DNA from: Trabulsiella guamensis ATCC 49490
GTDB lineage: Bacteria; Pseudomonadota; Gammaproteobacteria; Enterobacterales; Enterobacteriaceae
DNA length: 44,094 bases
Direction of reading: 5' to 3'
NCBI RefSeq assembly: GCF_000734965.1
Contig: NZ_JMTB01000070.1
Span: 1-44,094 of the forward strand
Shown here: one piece after another, positions 43,809-44,094 of the stretch
Layout of the letters: each line of letters opens with the position of its first letter
Position numbering within the stretch: position 1 is the first letter of the stretch
The notes under the pieces: model-generated
What the model was told of the DNA's origin: nothing
Databases searched by the model: none
Seen by the model: only the letters and a program-made list of their open reading frames with translations
Translations under genes and position numbers: made by a program

Positions 43809-44094
43809 TTACCAGCGGTATTTCACTCCCAGTTGCAGGGTTCCTGCGGCATATGAGCTACTGCCTGCTTCAACACCTGCCTGCAGTTTCACACTCAAAT
43901 CCGGTGTTACTTCCGCATTCAGCCCCAGTTTCAGTTCTGCACGATTTACCGGACCACGCTCACGAACCGTAATATCATCCATCTGGACTTTACGTCCATC
44001 CGGTGCGTGCCACCAGTTCACTTCAGTGGACAGGTAAACCGGTACACCCAGATTTGACTCAGGATGATATGTATACCAGCGGGCGCCCACGCGG
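43809..44094 (-). CDS. C-terminal beta-barrel end of another autotransporter (cut by the window edge)
   Basis: At least 93 residues of an autotransporter barrel: ARWYTYHPESNLGVPVYLS, GLNAEVTPDLSVKLQAGVEA and a final GTLQLGVKYRW, the usual last strand ending in an aromatic residue. The gene continues beyond 44094. It differs from the barrel of the 39154-42069 gene and has a more balanced base composition. A strong terminator follows it. Confidence 0.85.
   Translation of the reverse strand, partial: RVGARWYTYHPESNLGVPVYLSTEVNWWHAPDGRKVQMDDITVRERGPVNRAELKLGLNAEVTPDLSVKLQAGVEAGSSSYAAGTLQLGVKYRW

Overview
The window looks like part of a large enterobacterial (Enterobacterales) plasmid or plasmid-derived element. 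Signs of this are a CloDF13-like MOBC mobilization pair, a leading-region-type block of small conserved plasmid genes, two ArdC-like antirestriction genes, two tyrosine recombinases, a toxin-antitoxin pair, and gene decay between intact modules. No replication initiator, partition genes, rRNA, tRNA, CRISPR array or complete insertion sequence is seen, so the replicon backbone must lie outside the window.

Region 1 (1-3.2 kb) holds a small ribbon-helix-helix protein, a VirD4-like coupling protein (MobB) and a MOBC relaxase (MobC). Region 2 (3.7-10.7 kb) is a type IC restriction-modification operon, hsdM-hsdS-prrC-hsdR, with the tRNA(Lys) anticodon nuclease PrrC inside it. Its hsdS carries two tandem repeats in the central spacer: an in-frame 12-bp repeat and an out-of-frame 8-bp repeat that could switch the subunit between full length and half length. 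Region 3 (10.8-17.2 kb) has a secreted NTF2-like protein, an ArdC-like protein, a ParE/RelE toxin with its antitoxin, a tyrosine recombinase, a TraI_2-like protein that appears to have lost its HD metal site, and a small membrane protein.

Region 4 (17.3-20.4 kb) is a foreign-looking block between two diverged direct repeats. It contains an intact diguanylate cyclase, a broken EAL-domain gene and a LysR remnant. Region 5 (20.6-22.0 kb) is a decayed HORMA-TRIP13 pair, the regulatory half of a CBASS anti-phage system, which has truncated a plasmid gene. Region 6 (22.0-28.8 kb) is a leading-region-like gene block on the minus strand: a DUF1281-type protein, a second ArdC-like protein, small hypothetical proteins with hairpins between them, and an integrase with a coupled small gene. 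Two STAXI-like double-pseudoknot elements flank the integrase.

Region 7 (28.9-32.0 kb) is mostly non-coding. It has a decayed secreted-protein gene, an XRE regulator with a zinc-ribbon membrane protein, and three copies of one structured RNA family, each ending in an intrinsic terminator. Region 8 (32.3-36.7 kb) is an acid-resistance module: an AdiA-like amino acid decarboxylase, a GadC-like antiporter and the periplasmic acid chaperone HdeA. Region 9 (37-44 kb) has two LuxR-type regulators around an autotransporter with an 18-bp tandem repeat, and the 3' end of another autotransporter. One of the LuxR genes is split by a dnaX-like slippery A-tract.

Taken together the window joins DNA transfer (mobilization, recombinases, antirestriction), host defence (restriction plus suicidal tRNA cleavage, remains of CBASS) and host adaptation (acid survival, surface adhesion). 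Several genes carry simple repeats that could vary their expression or product.
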